From Marinobacter excellens HL-55 (GTDB lineage Bacteria; Pseudomonadota; Gammaproteobacteria; Pseudomonadales; Oleiphilaceae), in NCBI GenBank assembly GCA_001314845.1, contig LJZQ01000028.1, positions 1 through 48,126 of the forward strand: a stretch of DNA of 48,126 nucleotides, written 5' to 3'. Made by a program: the position numbers and the translations under genes. The notes below the pieces were generated by a model, which saw only the letters and a program-made list of their open reading frames with translations, ran no database searches and was not told the origin of the DNA. Below, piece by piece: positions 1 to 9,052 of this stretch; positions within the stretch are counted from its first letter, which is position 1; each line of letters starts with the position of its first letter.

Positions 1-70
1 TCCGAAAATGTGCGGAGCCATGGATGGCGGAGCCCAAGCCGCACAGGGACGTCTCGAGGCGTTTTTCGGA
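1..70. repeat. Structured element, possible interspersed repeat
   Basis: The 70 bases fold almost completely. TCCGAAAA (1-8) pairs with TTTTCGGA (63-70). Directly inside, TGTGCGG (9-15) pairs with CCGCACA (39-45) around an inner GCCAT/ATGGC hairpin (17-28). ACGTC (49-53) pairs with GGCGT (58-62) around loop TCGA, allowing one G-U pair. Only three bases separate the two inner hairpins, giving a three-way junction. It lies 38 bases downstream of the thyA stop. The wording around the GCCATGGATGGC core resembles repeats I remember from marine gammaproteobacteria, but that is recollection. It could be a repeat, part of a thyA 3' end, or a small RNA. It may continue past the window edge. Confidence 0.4.
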
Positions 71-108
71 AAGCCCCACCCGCTTATGCGCCACCCCCAA
101 ACTAAAGG

Positions 109-948
109 TCAGATGGCTATGGGAGCCTTGATACCAGGATAAGGGTCATACCCCTCAAATTCGAAATCCTCCAGCTCGTGCTCGAAGATAGTCGCAGGCT
201 TACGCTTGATCAGCAGCCTGGGCAACGCCCTGGGCTCGCGCTTCAACTGCTCGAATACGATCTCTTCGGTCAGATGATTCTGGTACAGGTGACAGTCACC
301 AAAGGTATGAACAAACTCCCCAACCTCCAGATCGCATTGCTGGGCGATCATGTGGGTCAGCAATGCGTAAGACGCAATATTGAAGGGCACACCCAGGAAC
401 AGATCGGCACTGCGCTGATAGAGCTGGCAGGACAGCTTGCCGTCGATCACGTAAAACTGAAACAAGCAATGGCAAGGCGCCAGGGCCATCCGGCCTGCGC
501 GCACATTATCCTGGGGACCGATGGATTCGTCCGGCAGTTCTGCCGGATTCCAGGCAGACACGATCAGACGGCGGGAATTGGGTTTGGTGCGGATCTGGTC
601 GATCACCTCGCTGATCTGATCAACAACCCGGCCGTCGTGGCATTGCCAGCTGCGCCATTGCTTACCGTAGATCGGGCCCAGATCGCCGTTTTCGAGCGCC
701 CACTCATTCCAGATCGATACCTTGCGTTCTTGCAGCCAATTATTATCGGTAGAGCCACGCAGGAACCAGAGCAGTTCGTAAATGATACTGCGCAGGTGGA
801 CCTTTTTGGTGGTCACCAGCGGGAAACCGTCTTGCAGGTTGAAGCGAATCTGGCGCCCGAAGACCGAGCGGGTGCCTACGCCGGTGCGATCACCTTTGTC
901 GAACCCGTTGTCGACAACGTCTTGCATCAGGTCGAGATAGGCTTTCAT
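109..948 (-). CDS. thyA: Thymidylate synthase
   Basis: Converts dUMP to dTMP with methylene-tetrahydrofolate as methyl donor and reductant; cytosolic. The 279-residue product has the ThyA fold throughout. The catalytic cysteine is C159 in an APCHC context, preceded by the arginine pair in NSRRL and followed by [14 protein letters not shown], which lines the dUMP site. It is slightly longer than the 264-residue E. coli enzyme because of a segment at about 140-153 before the active site, as I recall for pseudomonads. Its ATG overlaps the lgt stop by four bases (ATGA), so translation is probably coupled. A folA partner, if present, is outside the window. Confidence 0.97.
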   Translation of the reverse strand: MKAYLDLMQDVVDNGFDKGDRTGVGTRSVFGRQIRFNLQDGFPLVTTKKVHLRSIIYELLWFLRGSTDNNWLQERKVSIWNEWALENGDLGPIYGKQWRSWQCHDGRVVDQISEVIDQIRTKPNSRRLIVSAWNPAELPDESIGPQDNVRAGRMALAPCHCLFQFYVIDGKLSCQLYQRSADLFLGVPFNIASYALLTHMIAQQCDLEVGEFVHTFGDCHLYQNHLTEEIVFEQLKREPRALPRLLIKRKPATIFEHELEDFEFEGYDPYPGIKAPIAI

Positions 949-1733
949 TGGGCATCTCTCCGGTAAGCATAAGCAATCAAGGCAGCGCCCGCGAGAATCA
1001 TGGGCATCGACAGCACCTGACCCATGGTCAGCCAGTCAAAGGCCAAGTAACCCAGTTGCGGGTCGGGCTGGCGAACAAACTCGGAGAGGAAGCGGAAGGC
1101 GCCGTAACACATCAGGAACAGGCCAGAGGCTGCCATTCGAGGCCTGGGCTTGGATGAGAACCACCACAGAATGGCAAACAGCACGACGCCTTCAAGCGCA
1201 AACTGGTAAAGCTGCGAGGGGTGGCGGGCAAGGCTGTCTGGCGCCTGCGGGAAGACCATTCCCCAGGACACCTCGGTAGGCTTGCCCCAGAGCTCACCAT
1301 TGATAAAGTTGCCGATGCGGCCAGCGCCAAGGCCAACCGGTACCAGAGGCGCAACGAAGTCGGCAATTTTCCAGAAGCCCGCGCCGGTTTTTCGACCGAA
1401 CCACCACAAACCAAGCATCACCCCCAGCAGTCCGCCGTGGAACGACATGCCGCCCTCCCAGACTCGGAGCAGCCACAAGGGATCCGCCAGGAAACTGTCA
1501 AAGTTGTAGAACACCACATACCCAAAACGGCCACCCAGGATGACCCCGAGCGCCAGGTAAAACAACAGATCGCCCACTTGCTCTTCATTCAGGGGCGACC
1601 AAAGCTTGCGAGTGCGCAGACGGCCCAACCACCAGCCAGCCGCGAAGCCAAACAGGTAGGTCAAGCCGTACCAGTGTATTTGCAGGGGGCCGATGGCAAT
1701 GGCCACTGGGTCAAACTGGGGGTGTTGCAACAT
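945..1733 (-). CDS. lgt: Prolipoprotein diacylglyceryl transferase
   Basis: Inner-membrane enzyme that transfers diacylglycerol from phosphatidylglycerol to the lipobox cysteine of prolipoproteins, the first step of lipoprotein maturation. The 262-residue protein is mostly hydrophobic with about seven membrane segments and carries the Lgt signature [13 protein letters not shown] (138-150). R139, E147 and H99 (in SFHGG) match the conserved residues of the E. coli enzyme by position in the motifs. It starts ten bases after the permease stop and overlaps thyA by four bases, so permease-lgt-thyA looks like one transcript. LpoA (34666) is a likely substrate encoded in this window. Confidence 0.96.
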   Translation of the reverse strand: MLQHPQFDPVAIAIGPLQIHWYGLTYLFGFAAGWWLGRLRTRKLWSPLNEEQVGDLLFYLALGVILGGRFGYVVFYNFDSFLADPLWLLRVWEGGMSFHGGLLGVMLGLWWFGRKTGAGFWKIADFVAPLVPVGLGAGRIGNFINGELWGKPTEVSWGMVFPQAPDSLARHPSQLYQFALEGVVLFAILWWFSSKPRPRMAASGLFLMCYGAFRFLSEFVRQPDPQLGYLAFDWLTMGQVLSMPMILAGAALIAYAYRRDAQ

Positions 1734-1743
1734 GAATACGCTC

Positions 1744-2541
1744 TCAGCTCAGCAGGAATCGAAGGCCAACAATGATCAGCACAACGGAAAAAATACGTTT
1801 CAGCAGTCGCCCGTCAAGTCGGTGCGCCAGTTTTGCGCCGATACGGGCAAAGAACACGCTGGTAGCGACAACGCCCACCAGCGCTGGCAGGTAAATAAAA
1901 CCGACGCTCAGATCCGGCAGTTCAGGATGCTGCCAACCGGTCCAGATGTTGGCGGCAGCGCCCGCAAGGGCAATGGGCAAGCCCAGAGCGGCCGAGGTGC
2001 CCACGGCTTGCTGCATGCGCACATTACACCAGGTAAGGTACGGTACTGACACCGTGCCTCCGCCAATACCGAAAATAGCAGAAATCCAGCCAATTACGCC
2101 GCCAGACACGCCAAGACCGGCCACGCCTGGCACATCCCGCCCGGGCTTGGGGTTTACTTCCAGCAGCATTTTAACGGCTACCAGAATGGCAAACACACCA
2201 ATGATGGTTTGCAGCATCGGGCCACTCAGCAGAGCCGCCGTCCAGGCGCCAACAACGGCACCCAGAACAATGCCAATGGTCATGGGCCGCACCAGGGCCC
2301 AACGGACCGCGCCATGCACATGATGAGTACGGATTGAACTAATAGACGTAAACACAATGGTGGCCAGTGAGGTACCAATCGCCAGGTGGGCGGTTATTTC
2401 CGGGCTGAAGCCCTGAAATGAAAAGGTAAAGATCAGTACCGGCACGATCACCAATCCGCCACCGATACCGAACAGGCCCGCCATGGTGCCGGCCAACGCG
2501 CCCAGCAGCAGATACAGAATGATTACACCGATCAGGGTCAT
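1744..2541 (-). CDS. TSUP family permease (TauE/SafE type)
   Basis: Inner-membrane transporter of the DUF81/TauE-SafE family, whose members export sulfite, sulfonates or similar anions; the substrate here cannot be read from sequence. The family's internal duplication is plain: [12 protein letters not shown] near the N-terminus is echoed by [12 protein letters not shown] in the second half, each starting a four-helix bundle. I start at the ATG at 2541 because the membrane domain begins immediately after it; an in-frame start at 2634 would add 31 polar, non-conserved residues. The 265-residue length fits the family. It leads the lgt-thyA transcript and is divergent from the NRDE gene. Confidence 0.85.
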   Translation of the reverse strand: MTLIGVIILYLLLGALAGTMAGLFGIGGGLVIVPVLIFTFSFQGFSPEITAHLAIGTSLATIVFTSISSIRTHHVHGAVRWALVRPMTIGIVLGAVVGAWTAALLSGPMLQTIIGVFAILVAVKMLLEVNPKPGRDVPGVAGLGVSGGVIGWISAIFGIGGGTVSVPYLTWCNVRMQQAVGTSAALGLPIALAGAAANIWTGWQHPELPDLSVGFIYLPALVGVVATSVFFARIGAKLAHRLDGRLLKRIFSVVLIIVGLRFLLS

Positions 2542-2636
2542 GGCTGTCGTTTTATCCCCGGAATAAATCAGGCTGGTATCATACGCATTGTTGTCATTCA
2601 CTGCAGCTTTGAAAAACCAAAGGAACGCCACCAACC

Positions 2637-3410
2637 ATGTGCCTGATTGCTTTTGCCATCCGTCAGAACCCGCGCTTCCCTCTGGTTGTGGCCGCCAATC
2701 GGGATGAGTTCTTTCGGCGCCCGACGGCGACCATGGACTGGTGGCAGACCGCCGATGGCCAGCAGGTTCTGGCCGGGCGCGATCTGGAGTCCGGCGGTAC
2801 CTGGCTGGCCGTCAGCTCAGACGGCCAGGTCACAGCCGTCACCAACGTCCGGGAGGGCAGCGCCGAGGCTGGCCGCCATAGCCGCGGTGAATTACCACTG
2901 AACGCCCTCAGCCTGAGCAAAACCGACATGCAAGCAAGACTGGACGCAGAGCCAGGGCGTTATTCCGGCTTCAACCTGGTGTCATTATCGAGCGCAGGCG
3001 GCTGGTACTACAGTAATCGGGATGCTCATCCGGGCCGATCCGTTTACCGGGGCGTTTATGGTTTAAGCAACCACCTGTTGCAAACACCCTGGCCGAAACT
3101 CCTGCGACTGCGGACGGCGGTCGGCGACTGCGTGACCGCCGCCGGGAATGATGCCAGGGCACTGCATGCTCAATTAGTCCCGCTCTTGCAAGACGCCTCA
3201 CCGGCCCCGGAGCACAGCCTGCCAGATACCGGTGTGGGCATTGAAACCGAGCGCTTTCTATCAGCCCCTTTTATTATCGGGGACCACTACGGAACTCGCG
3301 CAACCACCCTCATCACTGTCTCCGATCAAGGTCAGGTTCTGGTGACCGAACACTCCTGGGGGCCGAATGCCGAACCACTGGAAAAACGGCAGTTTGGCTG
3401 GCAGCGATAG
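2637..3410 (+). CDS. NRDE family protein (TANGO2 homologue)
   Basis: Member of the DUF833/NRDE family, related to eukaryotic TANGO2, whose biochemical role is unsettled (metabolic, heme and lipid roles have been proposed). The N-terminus MCLIAFAIRQ with Cys2 directly after Met is typical, as is the naming motif NRDE at residues 21-24 within AANRDEFFRRPT. The product is 257 residues, normal for bacterial members. An AAGGAA ribosome-binding site precedes the ATG. It is transcribed away from the TSUP permease and its stop is 58 bases before the xseB start, with a possible xseB promoter between. Confidence 0.85.
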   Translation: MCLIAFAIRQNPRFPLVVAANRDEFFRRPTATMDWWQTADGQQVLAGRDLESGGTWLAVSSDGQVTAVTNVREGSAEAGRHSRGELPLNALSLSKTDMQARLDAEPGRYSGFNLVSLSSAGGWYYSNRDAHPGRSVYRGVYGLSNHLLQTPWPKLLRLRTAVGDCVTAAGNDARALHAQLVPLLQDASPAPEHSLPDTGVGIETERFLSAPFIIGDHYGTRATTLITVSDQGQVLVTEHSWGPNAEPLEKRQFGWQR

Positions 3411-3421
3411 CCCGGGGACTC

Positions 3422-3430
3422 TGATATAAT
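3422..3430 (+). promoter_or_regulatory. Extended -10 promoter for xseB-ispA
   Basis: TGaTATAAT, a perfect -10 with the TG extension, lies 38 bases before the xseB ATG. No good -35 is seen at 16-18 bases, which the extended -10 may compensate. It sits just after the stop of the NRDE gene. Confidence 0.5.
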
Positions 3431-3467
3431 CCGCGCATTGTTTGAATCATCAGACCGGAGGTCGCCC

Positions 3468-3725
3468 ATGGCCGGCGAGAACAACAGCAGCACATCCATT
3501 GCCGACTTTGAAAAATCCCTGGACGAGCTGGAAAAACTGGTTCGCGACCTTGAGCAGGGAGAACTCTCTCTTGAGCACTCTCTGGCTGCATTTGAACGCG
3601 GCGTAAAGCTTACCCGCGAATGCCAGAGCGCCCTGAAAACTGCCGAACAGCGTGTCGAACAACTGGTCCAGAACAGCGACGGCAGCCTCGAAACCCGTCC
3701 ATTCTCAGCGGACGACAGCCACTGA
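3468..3725 (+). CDS. xseB: Exodeoxyribonuclease VII small subunit
   Basis: Small subunit of ExoVII, which with XseA degrades single-stranded DNA to oligonucleotides. The 85-residue product carries the family core [18 protein letters not shown] and an amphipathic helical stretch ending in [12 protein letters not shown], as in E. coli XseB (80 residues). The ATG at 3468 has a GGAGG site seven bases upstream; an in-frame TTG at 3438 lies inside the probable promoter region and is rejected. The stop overlaps the ispA ATG (TGATG). xseA is not in the window, which is usual. Confidence 0.95.
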   Translation: MAGENNSSTSIADFEKSLDELEKLVRDLEQGELSLEHSLAAFERGVKLTRECQSALKTAEQRVEQLVQNSDGSLETRPFSADDSH

Positions 3726-4621
3726 TGAGCGAGCGCCTGATCCTGGCTTCAGATTTTCTTGAGCAATGCCGCCAACTCATCGACCGTCAACTCGAGTGTT
3801 CAATTCGGGATGGCGCCGCCTCGCCCCGGCTTGACGATGCCATGCGTTACAGCGTGCTGGGCGGAGGCAAGCGTATTCGCCCGGCCCTTTGCCTGGCCGC
3901 TGCGCAAGCCCTCGGCTCTGACCAGGCCAATGCGTTAGCCCCGGCCTGCGCCCTGGAACTGATACACGCCTATTCGCTGGTACATGACGACCTGCCAGCG
4001 ATGGATGACGATGATCTACGCCGGGGCCGACCAACGGTGCACATTGCCTTCGATGAAGCGACGGCGATCTTGGCCGGCGACGCGCTACAAACATTGGCAT
4101 TCTCTCTGCTTTCCGAAGCACCGGAGCTGTCCGACGGCCAACGAATGGCGATGATTCGCACACTGGCCCGAGCCAGCGGTCATCAGGGCATGGTCGGCGG
4201 TCAGGCTATTGATCTGGAATCCGTTGGCCACCAGCTGACCATTGAACAACTGGAAACCATGCACCGGCACAAAACCGGGGCATTGATTGAGGCCAGCGTT
4301 CGCCTCGGTGCGCTGACGGCCGATGGGGTGAGCGACGCGCAGCTGGCGTCACTGACCCGATTTGCCAGCGCGCTCGGCCTGGCGTTCCAGGTGCAGGACG
4401 ATCTGCTGGATATCGAGGGTGATACAGAGGTTATCGGTAAACGCCAGGGTTCCGATGCGGCCCGGGAAAAACCAACCTATCCCTCCCTGCTCGGCATATC
4501 CGGCGCCCGTGAGCACCTGAGCAAGCTGCTAATCCAGGCCCAACAGGCACTTAACGTTTTTGGTGAAGAAGCGGATACATTGCGGGCCATGGCGGCTTAC
4601 GTTGTGGAGAGAAGTCATTAA
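3725..4621 (+). CDS. ispA: Farnesyl diphosphate synthase (short-chain polyprenyl synthase)
   Basis: Condenses DMAPP/GPP with IPP to make farnesyl diphosphate, precursor of undecaprenyl phosphate and quinone tails. The 298-residue protein has both aspartate-rich motifs: HDDLPAMDDDDLRRGRP (D88, D89, D94) and FQVQDDLLD near 250. GGGKRIRP (47-54) is the IPP-binding segment. The start at 3725 shares bases with the xseB stop; an upstream in-frame start at 3620 would run through xseB and is rejected. xseB-ispA-dxs is the E. coli order. Chain length (C15) is inferred from family and context. Confidence 0.95.
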   Translation: MSERLILASDFLEQCRQLIDRQLECSIRDGAASPRLDDAMRYSVLGGGKRIRPALCLAAAQALGSDQANALAPACALELIHAYSLVHDDLPAMDDDDLRRGRPTVHIAFDEATAILAGDALQTLAFSLLSEAPELSDGQRMAMIRTLARASGHQGMVGGQAIDLESVGHQLTIEQLETMHRHKTGALIEASVRLGALTADGVSDAQLASLTRFASALGLAFQVQDDLLDIEGDTEVIGKRQGSDAAREKPTYPSLLGISGAREHLSKLLIQAQQALNVFGEEADTLRAMAAYVVERSH

Positions 4622-4687
4622 GCGCCGCCATCAACGGCATTCTTGCAGAATCAATGCCACCGATTTGTAACATCTGGCCCGGGAAGT

Positions 4688-4717
4688 ATGAAACAGGCCG
4701 GCCTGTTCCCTTATAAT
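4688..4717 (+). promoter_or_regulatory. dxs promoter with palindrome in the spacer
   Basis: TATAAT (4712-4717) with ATGAAA (4688-4693) 18 bases upstream as -35, 40 bases before the dxs start. A perfect 16-bp palindrome AACAGGCCGGCCTGTT (4692-4707) fills the spacer, a position where a bound repressor would block RNA polymerase. Confidence 0.5.
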
Positions 4718-4757
4718 GCCAGTCACAGAATCCATATTCCGATAAAGACCCTAGCTG

Positions 4758-6689
4758 ATGCAGGACACATATATTTTCAGGGAGATCCCGTCCCAGCGGC
4801 CCAACACGCCGATGCTCGACCGGATCGACATACCAGCCCAGCTGCGCGAGTTGCCGCCCGAGGATCTGCCGCAACTGGCCAGGGAGCTGCGCTCGTTTTT
4901 ACTCTGGTCGGTAGGCCAGACCGGTGGACATTTTGGCGCCGGGCTGGGAGTGCTCGAGCTGACCGTCGCCCTGCACTATGTGTTCAACACACCGATTGAT
5001 CGACTGGTCTGGGACGTCGGCCATCAGGCCTACCCCCACAAGATTCTCACCGGTCGGCGGGAACAAATGGCCAGCATTCGTCGTAAGGACGGCCTGGCGG
5101 GCTTCCCGAAGCGGGCCGAAAGTGAATACGACACCTTCGGCGTCGGCCACTCCAGCACTTCCATCAGCGCGGCGCTGGGCATGGCCATTGCCGCGCGCAT
5201 GCAGAATACCGGGCGCAAGAGCATTGCGGTGATTGGTGACGGCGCCATGACCGCGGGCATGGCCTTTGAGGCGCTCAATCATGGCGGCCACCTGCACGCT
5301 GATATGCTGGTCATCCTGAACGACAACGACATGTCGATTTCACGCAATGTCGGCGGGCTGTCCAATTACTTTGCCAAACTTCTGGCCAGCCGCACCTACA
5401 ACCAGGTTCGGGATAGCAGCAAGAAGGTGCTGAAAGGCACTCCGCACCTGATGGCGCTCGCCAAAAAAACCGAAGAGCATTTCAAGGGCATGATTGCACC
5501 CGGCACGCTGTTCGAAGAGCTGGGATTCAACTACATCGGCCCCATTGATGGCCACGATCTGCCTCTGCTGGTGGAAACTTTGGAGAACATCCGTGAGCTT
5601 GACGGTCCCCAGTTCCTACACGTGGTGACCACCAAAGGTAAAGGCTTTGCTCCGGCTGAAGCCGACCCCATCGGCTACCACGCCATCAATAAGATTGAAC
5701 CGGTGCCGCCCAGCAGGCCGGAACCGGTCATGGCAAAACCGGCCCGCCCTAAATACGCCAATGTTTTTGGCCAATGGCTGTGCGACGCCGCCGAACAGGA
5801 TGAGCGCGTCGTCGGTATTACCCCGGCCATGTGTGAAGGCTCTGACCTGCTTGCGTTCTCTGAACGTTTTCCGGATCGGTATTTCGATGTTGCCATTGCA
5901 GAGCAGCATGCCGTTACTCTGGCAGCCGGCATGGCTTGCGACGGCGCCAAACCCGTTGTGGCGATCTACTCGACATTCCTGCAGCGAGGCTACGACCAGC
6001 TGATACACGACGTCGCCATTCAGGATCTGGATGTGCTGTTCGCTATCGACCGTGCTGGCCTGGTGGGTGAGGATGGACCAACCCACGCCGGCGCCTTCGA
6101 CATCAGCTATCTGCGCTGCATTCCCAAGATGGTGGTTATGACCCCATCCGACGAAAACGAAACCCGCCAGTTATTGCATACCGGCCTTCAGTTTAATGGC
6201 CCAGCGGCTGTGCGCTATCCCCGCGGCACCGGGCCAGGCACTGAAATCCAGCAAACAATGACCGCGCTACCGATTGGTAAGGGCCGCTTGATAAGGACTG
6301 GGGCCAGAGTAGCCATCCTCAATTTCGGCACACTCCTGGACTCGGCATTGAAGGCCGCCGAAGCACTAGACGCCACAGTGGCCGACATGCGCTTTGTGAA
6401 ACCACTGGATGAATCCCTGATACTGGAACTGGCCGAACAGCACGACTTGCTGGTGACGCTGGAGGAAAACGTGATTGCCGGGGGTGCCGGCAGTGCCGTA
6501 ACCGAATGCCTGAATGCGCGGGAGGTTACGCTACCGGTGCTGCAACTTGGCCTGCCCGACCGGTTTGTCGATCATGGCAAGCACGAGGAACTTCTGAAGG
6601 AATGTAGCCTGGATCCCGAGGGCATTCGCAGCGCCATCGCCTGCCGCCTGGAAAGACTGGGGAACGCCGCCTTGAGCGCGGTCAAGTAA
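4758..6689 (+). CDS. dxs: 1-deoxy-D-xylulose-5-phosphate synthase
   Basis: Thiamine-diphosphate enzyme joining pyruvate and glyceraldehyde-3-phosphate; first and flux-controlling step of the MEP isoprenoid pathway. The 643-residue product has the conserved histidine H58 in [11 protein letters not shown], the ThDP/metal motif GDGAMTAG (160-167) with NDNDMSIS (188-195), and the central [14 protein letters not shown] segment whose glutamate activates the cofactor. The ATG at 4758 is 136 bases after ispA, and the gap contains its own likely promoter, so dxs can be controlled separately from xseB-ispA. It converges with ribA; only a weak hairpin (6699-6719, no U run) lies between. Confidence 0.97.
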   Translation: MQDTYIFREIPSQRPNTPMLDRIDIPAQLRELPPEDLPQLARELRSFLLWSVGQTGGHFGAGLGVLELTVALHYVFNTPIDRLVWDVGHQAYPHKILTGRREQMASIRRKDGLAGFPKRAESEYDTFGVGHSSTSISAALGMAIAARMQNTGRKSIAVIGDGAMTAGMAFEALNHGGHLHADMLVILNDNDMSISRNVGGLSNYFAKLLASRTYNQVRDSSKKVLKGTPHLMALAKKTEEHFKGMIAPGTLFEELGFNYIGPIDGHDLPLLVETLENIRELDGPQFLHVVTTKGKGFAPAEADPIGYHAINKIEPVPPSRPEPVMAKPARPKYANVFGQWLCDAAEQDERVVGITPAMCEGSDLLAFSERFPDRYFDVAIAEQHAVTLAAGMACDGAKPVVAIYSTFLQRGYDQLIHDVAIQDLDVLFAIDRAGLVGEDGPTHAGAFDISYLRCIPKMVVMTPSDENETRQLLHTGLQFNGPAAVRYPRGTGPGTEIQQTMTALPIGKGRLIRTGARVAILNFGTLLDSALKAAEALDATVADMRFVKPLDESLILELAEQHDLLVTLEENVIAGGAGSAVTECLNAREVTLPVLQLGLPDRFVDHGKHEELLKECSLDPEGIRSAIACRLERLGNAALSAVK

Positions 6690-6734
6690 ACGGACCAGGG
6701 CTGACTGATAGGATCAGCCGTCGCGCGGGCCCCA

Positions 6735-7346
6735 TCAGGCCGGATCGTCGTCCTGATGGGTTTCCAGCCAATGGCCCAGCTTGCTCTGTTTGGTGTTCAG
6801 GTAATGCTCGTTGTGGGGATTGCGCCCCACATGCAAAGGCACGCGCTCTGAAATCCGGATGCCATAAGATTCCAATGCTTTTACCTTTCTGGGATTGTTG
6901 GTCATCAGTTTCAGACTGCTGATACCCAGATGCTCCAGCATATCTTTGCACATGCTGTAATCGCGCAGGTCTGCGCCGAACCCCAGCTGCTCATTCGCTT
7001 CAACCGTATCGGCGCCCTGATCCTGGAGGCGATAAGCCCGAATTTTATTGATCAGCCCGATGCCACGACCTTCCTGGCGCAGATACATCAGCAAGCCGCG
7101 ACCTTCAAGCGCAATACTGCGAAGCGCTTCTTCCAGCTGATAGCCGCAATCACAGCGCATGCTGTACAGGGCGTCTCCGGTCAGGCACTCGGAATGGGTG
7201 CGGGCTAACAGGGGCTCATCGCTACTGATATCGCCCAGCGTCAGTGCCACGTGCTCCTTCCCGGTGTCTGGCTCTTCAAAGCCATGCATATCAAAAACAC
7301 CGAAAGGGGTCGGCAAACGGCAGGTCTCAATGTAACGAACAGCCAC
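6735..7346 (-). CDS. ribA: GTP cyclohydrolase II
   Basis: Opens the GTP imidazole ring, first step of riboflavin synthesis. The 203-residue protein matches stand-alone RibA: zinc cysteines C54, C65 and C67 in [17 protein letters not shown], and RQEGRGIGL in the catalytic region. There is no DHBP synthase domain. I start at a GTG (7346) because GAGGAA lies five bases upstream and the family begins there; an upstream ATG at 7451 adds about 35 unconserved residues. It is downstream of moaC on the same strand with a 135-base gap and a possible promoter of its own. No FMN riboswitch was seen. Confidence 0.94.
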   Translation of the reverse strand: MAVRYIETCRLPTPFGVFDMHGFEEPDTGKEHVALTLGDISSDEPLLARTHSECLTGDALYSMRCDCGYQLEEALRSIALEGRGLLMYLRQEGRGIGLINKIRAYRLQDQGADTVEANEQLGFGADLRDYSMCKDMLEHLGISSLKLMTNNPRKVKALESYGIRISERVPLHVGRNPHNEHYLNTKQSKLGHWLETHQDDDPA

Positions 7347-7381
7347 TGGGTTTCCTCGTGGTTCTGACAAATTGGGCGGGC

Positions 7382-7390
7382 ATTCTATCA
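7382..7390 (-). promoter_or_regulatory. Possible ribA promoter, extended -10
   Basis: On the minus strand TGaTAGAAT lies about 36 bases before the GTG start of ribA. No convincing -35 is visible. A 12-bp perfect palindrome GTCTCCGGAGAC (7427-7438) lies upstream of it. Confidence 0.35.
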
Positions 7391-7481
7391 TGCGGCTGCT
7401 TGCCTGGCGTAGTGTTGGCACGTTTCGTCTCCGGAGACTTTGTTGTCCCAAGGGTTACGGCCAGCCCTGGCAAGCGGATCA

Positions 7482-7961
7482 TTACGCCTGAGCAACCCAG
7501 TGCCCGGAGCGACCACCTTTCTTCTCCAGCAACCGCAGGCCATCCACAATCATAGCCTTGTCGACCGCCTTGCACATATCGTAAAGGGTCAGCGCGGCGA
7601 CACTGGCGGCGGTCAGCGCTTCCATCTCAACACCGGTCTGGCCGGACAGCTTGCAGCGGGTGAGAATGTGCACCGAGGCACCATCAGCCCCAGGAGTCAA
7701 CTCAACTTTCACCGAGGTCAGATTCAAGGCGTGGCACAGCGGGATCAGGTCATGGGTTTTTTTGGCAGCCATAATGCCGGCGATGCGGGCTGTTGCCAAT
7801 ACATCCCCTTTCGGGTGTTCACCATCAATGATCATCCGTAACGTTTTCGGCGCCATACGGATCGTCGCCTCGGCACGCGCTTCCCGCTCGGTGACCGCCT
7901 TACTGGTCACATCCACCATTCGGGCTTCGCCCTTGTCATCCAGATGGGTCAACTTACTCAC
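7482..7961 (-). CDS. moaC: Cyclic pyranopterin monophosphate synthase
   Basis: Converts the MoaA product into cyclic pyranopterin monophosphate in molybdenum-cofactor biosynthesis. The 159-residue protein has the family hallmarks: MVDVTSK near the N-terminus, [17 protein letters not shown] with the conserved lysines and histidine, and [23 protein letters not shown] near the C-terminus. The start codon is GTG with a GGGAG site six bases upstream. No other moa gene lies next to it, so it is a stand-alone locus here. Like ribA, it belongs to a GTP-derived cofactor pathway, but shared control is only a guess. Confidence 0.96.
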   Translation of the reverse strand: MSKLTHLDDKGEARMVDVTSKAVTEREARAEATIRMAPKTLRMIIDGEHPKGDVLATARIAGIMAAKKTHDLIPLCHALNLTSVKVELTPGADGASVHILTRCKLSGQTGVEMEALTAASVAALTLYDMCKAVDKAMIVDGLRLLEKKGGRSGHWVAQA

Positions 7962-8062
7962 GATGTTCTCCCGATCGGTGATTTTGTTAATCGAACACTA
8001 TCCCACAGGCCTGGCCCTGGATAAATCCGTAATGTCCGGAAACTTCGGTGATAACCGCACGG

Positions 8063-9052
8063 TCACCACCAATAACTTATGCCTGCAATGCCCTGACCGC
8101 CCCGCTCACGGCACTGCCGCTCATGACTCGGGGTCATGCCACCAAGACCATAGACGGGCATAGTCGCATCAGCGGCCAGGCGTTCAAATTCTGCCCAGCC
8201 CATACCGGCCTGACCGGGATGGGTAGGCGTTGCCAATACAGGCCCAAGCGTGGCGTAGTCCGCTCCCAGGCGCCCGGCATGACGCAATTGCTCAGCACTA
8301 TGGCAAGACACCCCTAGCCAGCGGCTCCTTGGCACAGGGCGACCTGAAAGCCGCTCAGCCTCTCGCCAGGGCAGATGCAAGCCCGCAGCATTCGGGAACG
8401 CCTCAAGCAAGTCGGGCTGACCGTGCATAATGACCCCCACACCGACCTCGGAACACACGGCCAATGCCTGCGCCGCCAGCTGCCGATAAGCATCTGATCC
8501 CAGGCCCGGAGCCCTGAGCACAAGAAAAGGACTGCCTGTGCCGGCAACCGCCGAGCTGAGCCTGGCAATGCCTTCAGCCGGCGAGGTTATGTTACCGGAA
8601 ACCGCCAGCCGGCCCGGCAACTGCAATGCCCGGATGATTGGCCGGTTAGCTGCAGGAAAATCTTCGTCCCTGAGCGTGTCCGGTGCCAGCCAGTCAATCG
8701 GCTGGCCTTCTCGCCCCTCTGCCTCGCCCTCAGCCTCGGTGGTTTGCCAGACGTCCAAGCATACCTGCTTGTCGCCATAGTTATGCCGAATGACAATCAC
8801 CGGTGTCAGGCTGGCCAGCGGAACCCGCAGACCGGTCTCCTCAAGAATTTCGCGCACCAGGGCCTGCTGAACGGTTTCATCCGTCTCCACCTTGCCACCC
8901 GGAAACTCCAGCAGCCCGCCCTGATGAACATGATCAGGGCGGCGGGCAATAAGCACCCGGCCGCCGCGGACAATCACCGCCACCGCCACATGTACGCATT
9001 TTTTTACAGCGCCGGCTCCGGCCGGCTGCACGTCAGGAACGGTAGTCGGCAT
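8063..9052 (-). CDS. Fused Nudix (MutT-like) hydrolase and thiamine-phosphate-synthase-like protein
   Basis: Two domains. Residues about 20-140 are a Nudix hydrolase: the box runs from GGKVETDETVQQALVREILEETGL (GX5EX7REVXEEXGX pattern), as in MutT, which removes 8-oxo-dGTP. Residues about 150-329 resemble the TIM-barrel ThiE/TenI family, ending GLGGMTP, the phosphate-binding loop. Catalytic status of the second domain is unclear. The start is uncertain: the ATG at 9052 overlaps the argJ stop by 20 bases without a clear ribosome-binding site, and an in-frame upstream start at 9100 exists. The fusion after argJ/secA is, as I recall, common in Pseudomonas relatives. Translational coupling to argJ is likely. 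Confidence 0.88.
   Translation of the reverse strand: MPTTVPDVQPAGAGAVKKCVHVAVAVIVRGGRVLIARRPDHVHQGGLLEFPGGKVETDETVQQALVREILEETGLRVPLASLTPVIVIRHNYGDKQVCLDVWQTTEAEGEAEGREGQPIDWLAPDTLRDEDFPAANRPIIRALQLPGRLAVSGNITSPAEGIARLSSAVAGTGSPFLVLRAPGLGSDAYRQLAAQALAVCSEVGVGVIMHGQPDLLEAFPNAAGLHLPWREAERLSGRPVPRSRWLGVSCHSAEQLRHAGRLGADYATLGPVLATPTHPGQAGMGWAEFERLAADATMPVYGLGGMTPSHERQCRERGGQGIAGISYWW

Noticed and set aside
178..966. 262-codon open frame opposite thyA
   Set aside because: Exact antisense of a complete thyA; low-complexity, unconserved composition typical of a shadow frame in GC-rich DNA.
6699..6719. Hairpin GGCTGA / TCAGCC between convergent dxs and ribA
   Set aside because: Six pairs, nine-base loop and no U run on either strand, too weak to call a terminator.
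7347..7481. FMN riboswitch upstream of ribA
   Set aside because: The 135-base gap lacks the conserved FMN aptamer segments; only a promoter-like site and a palindrome are seen.
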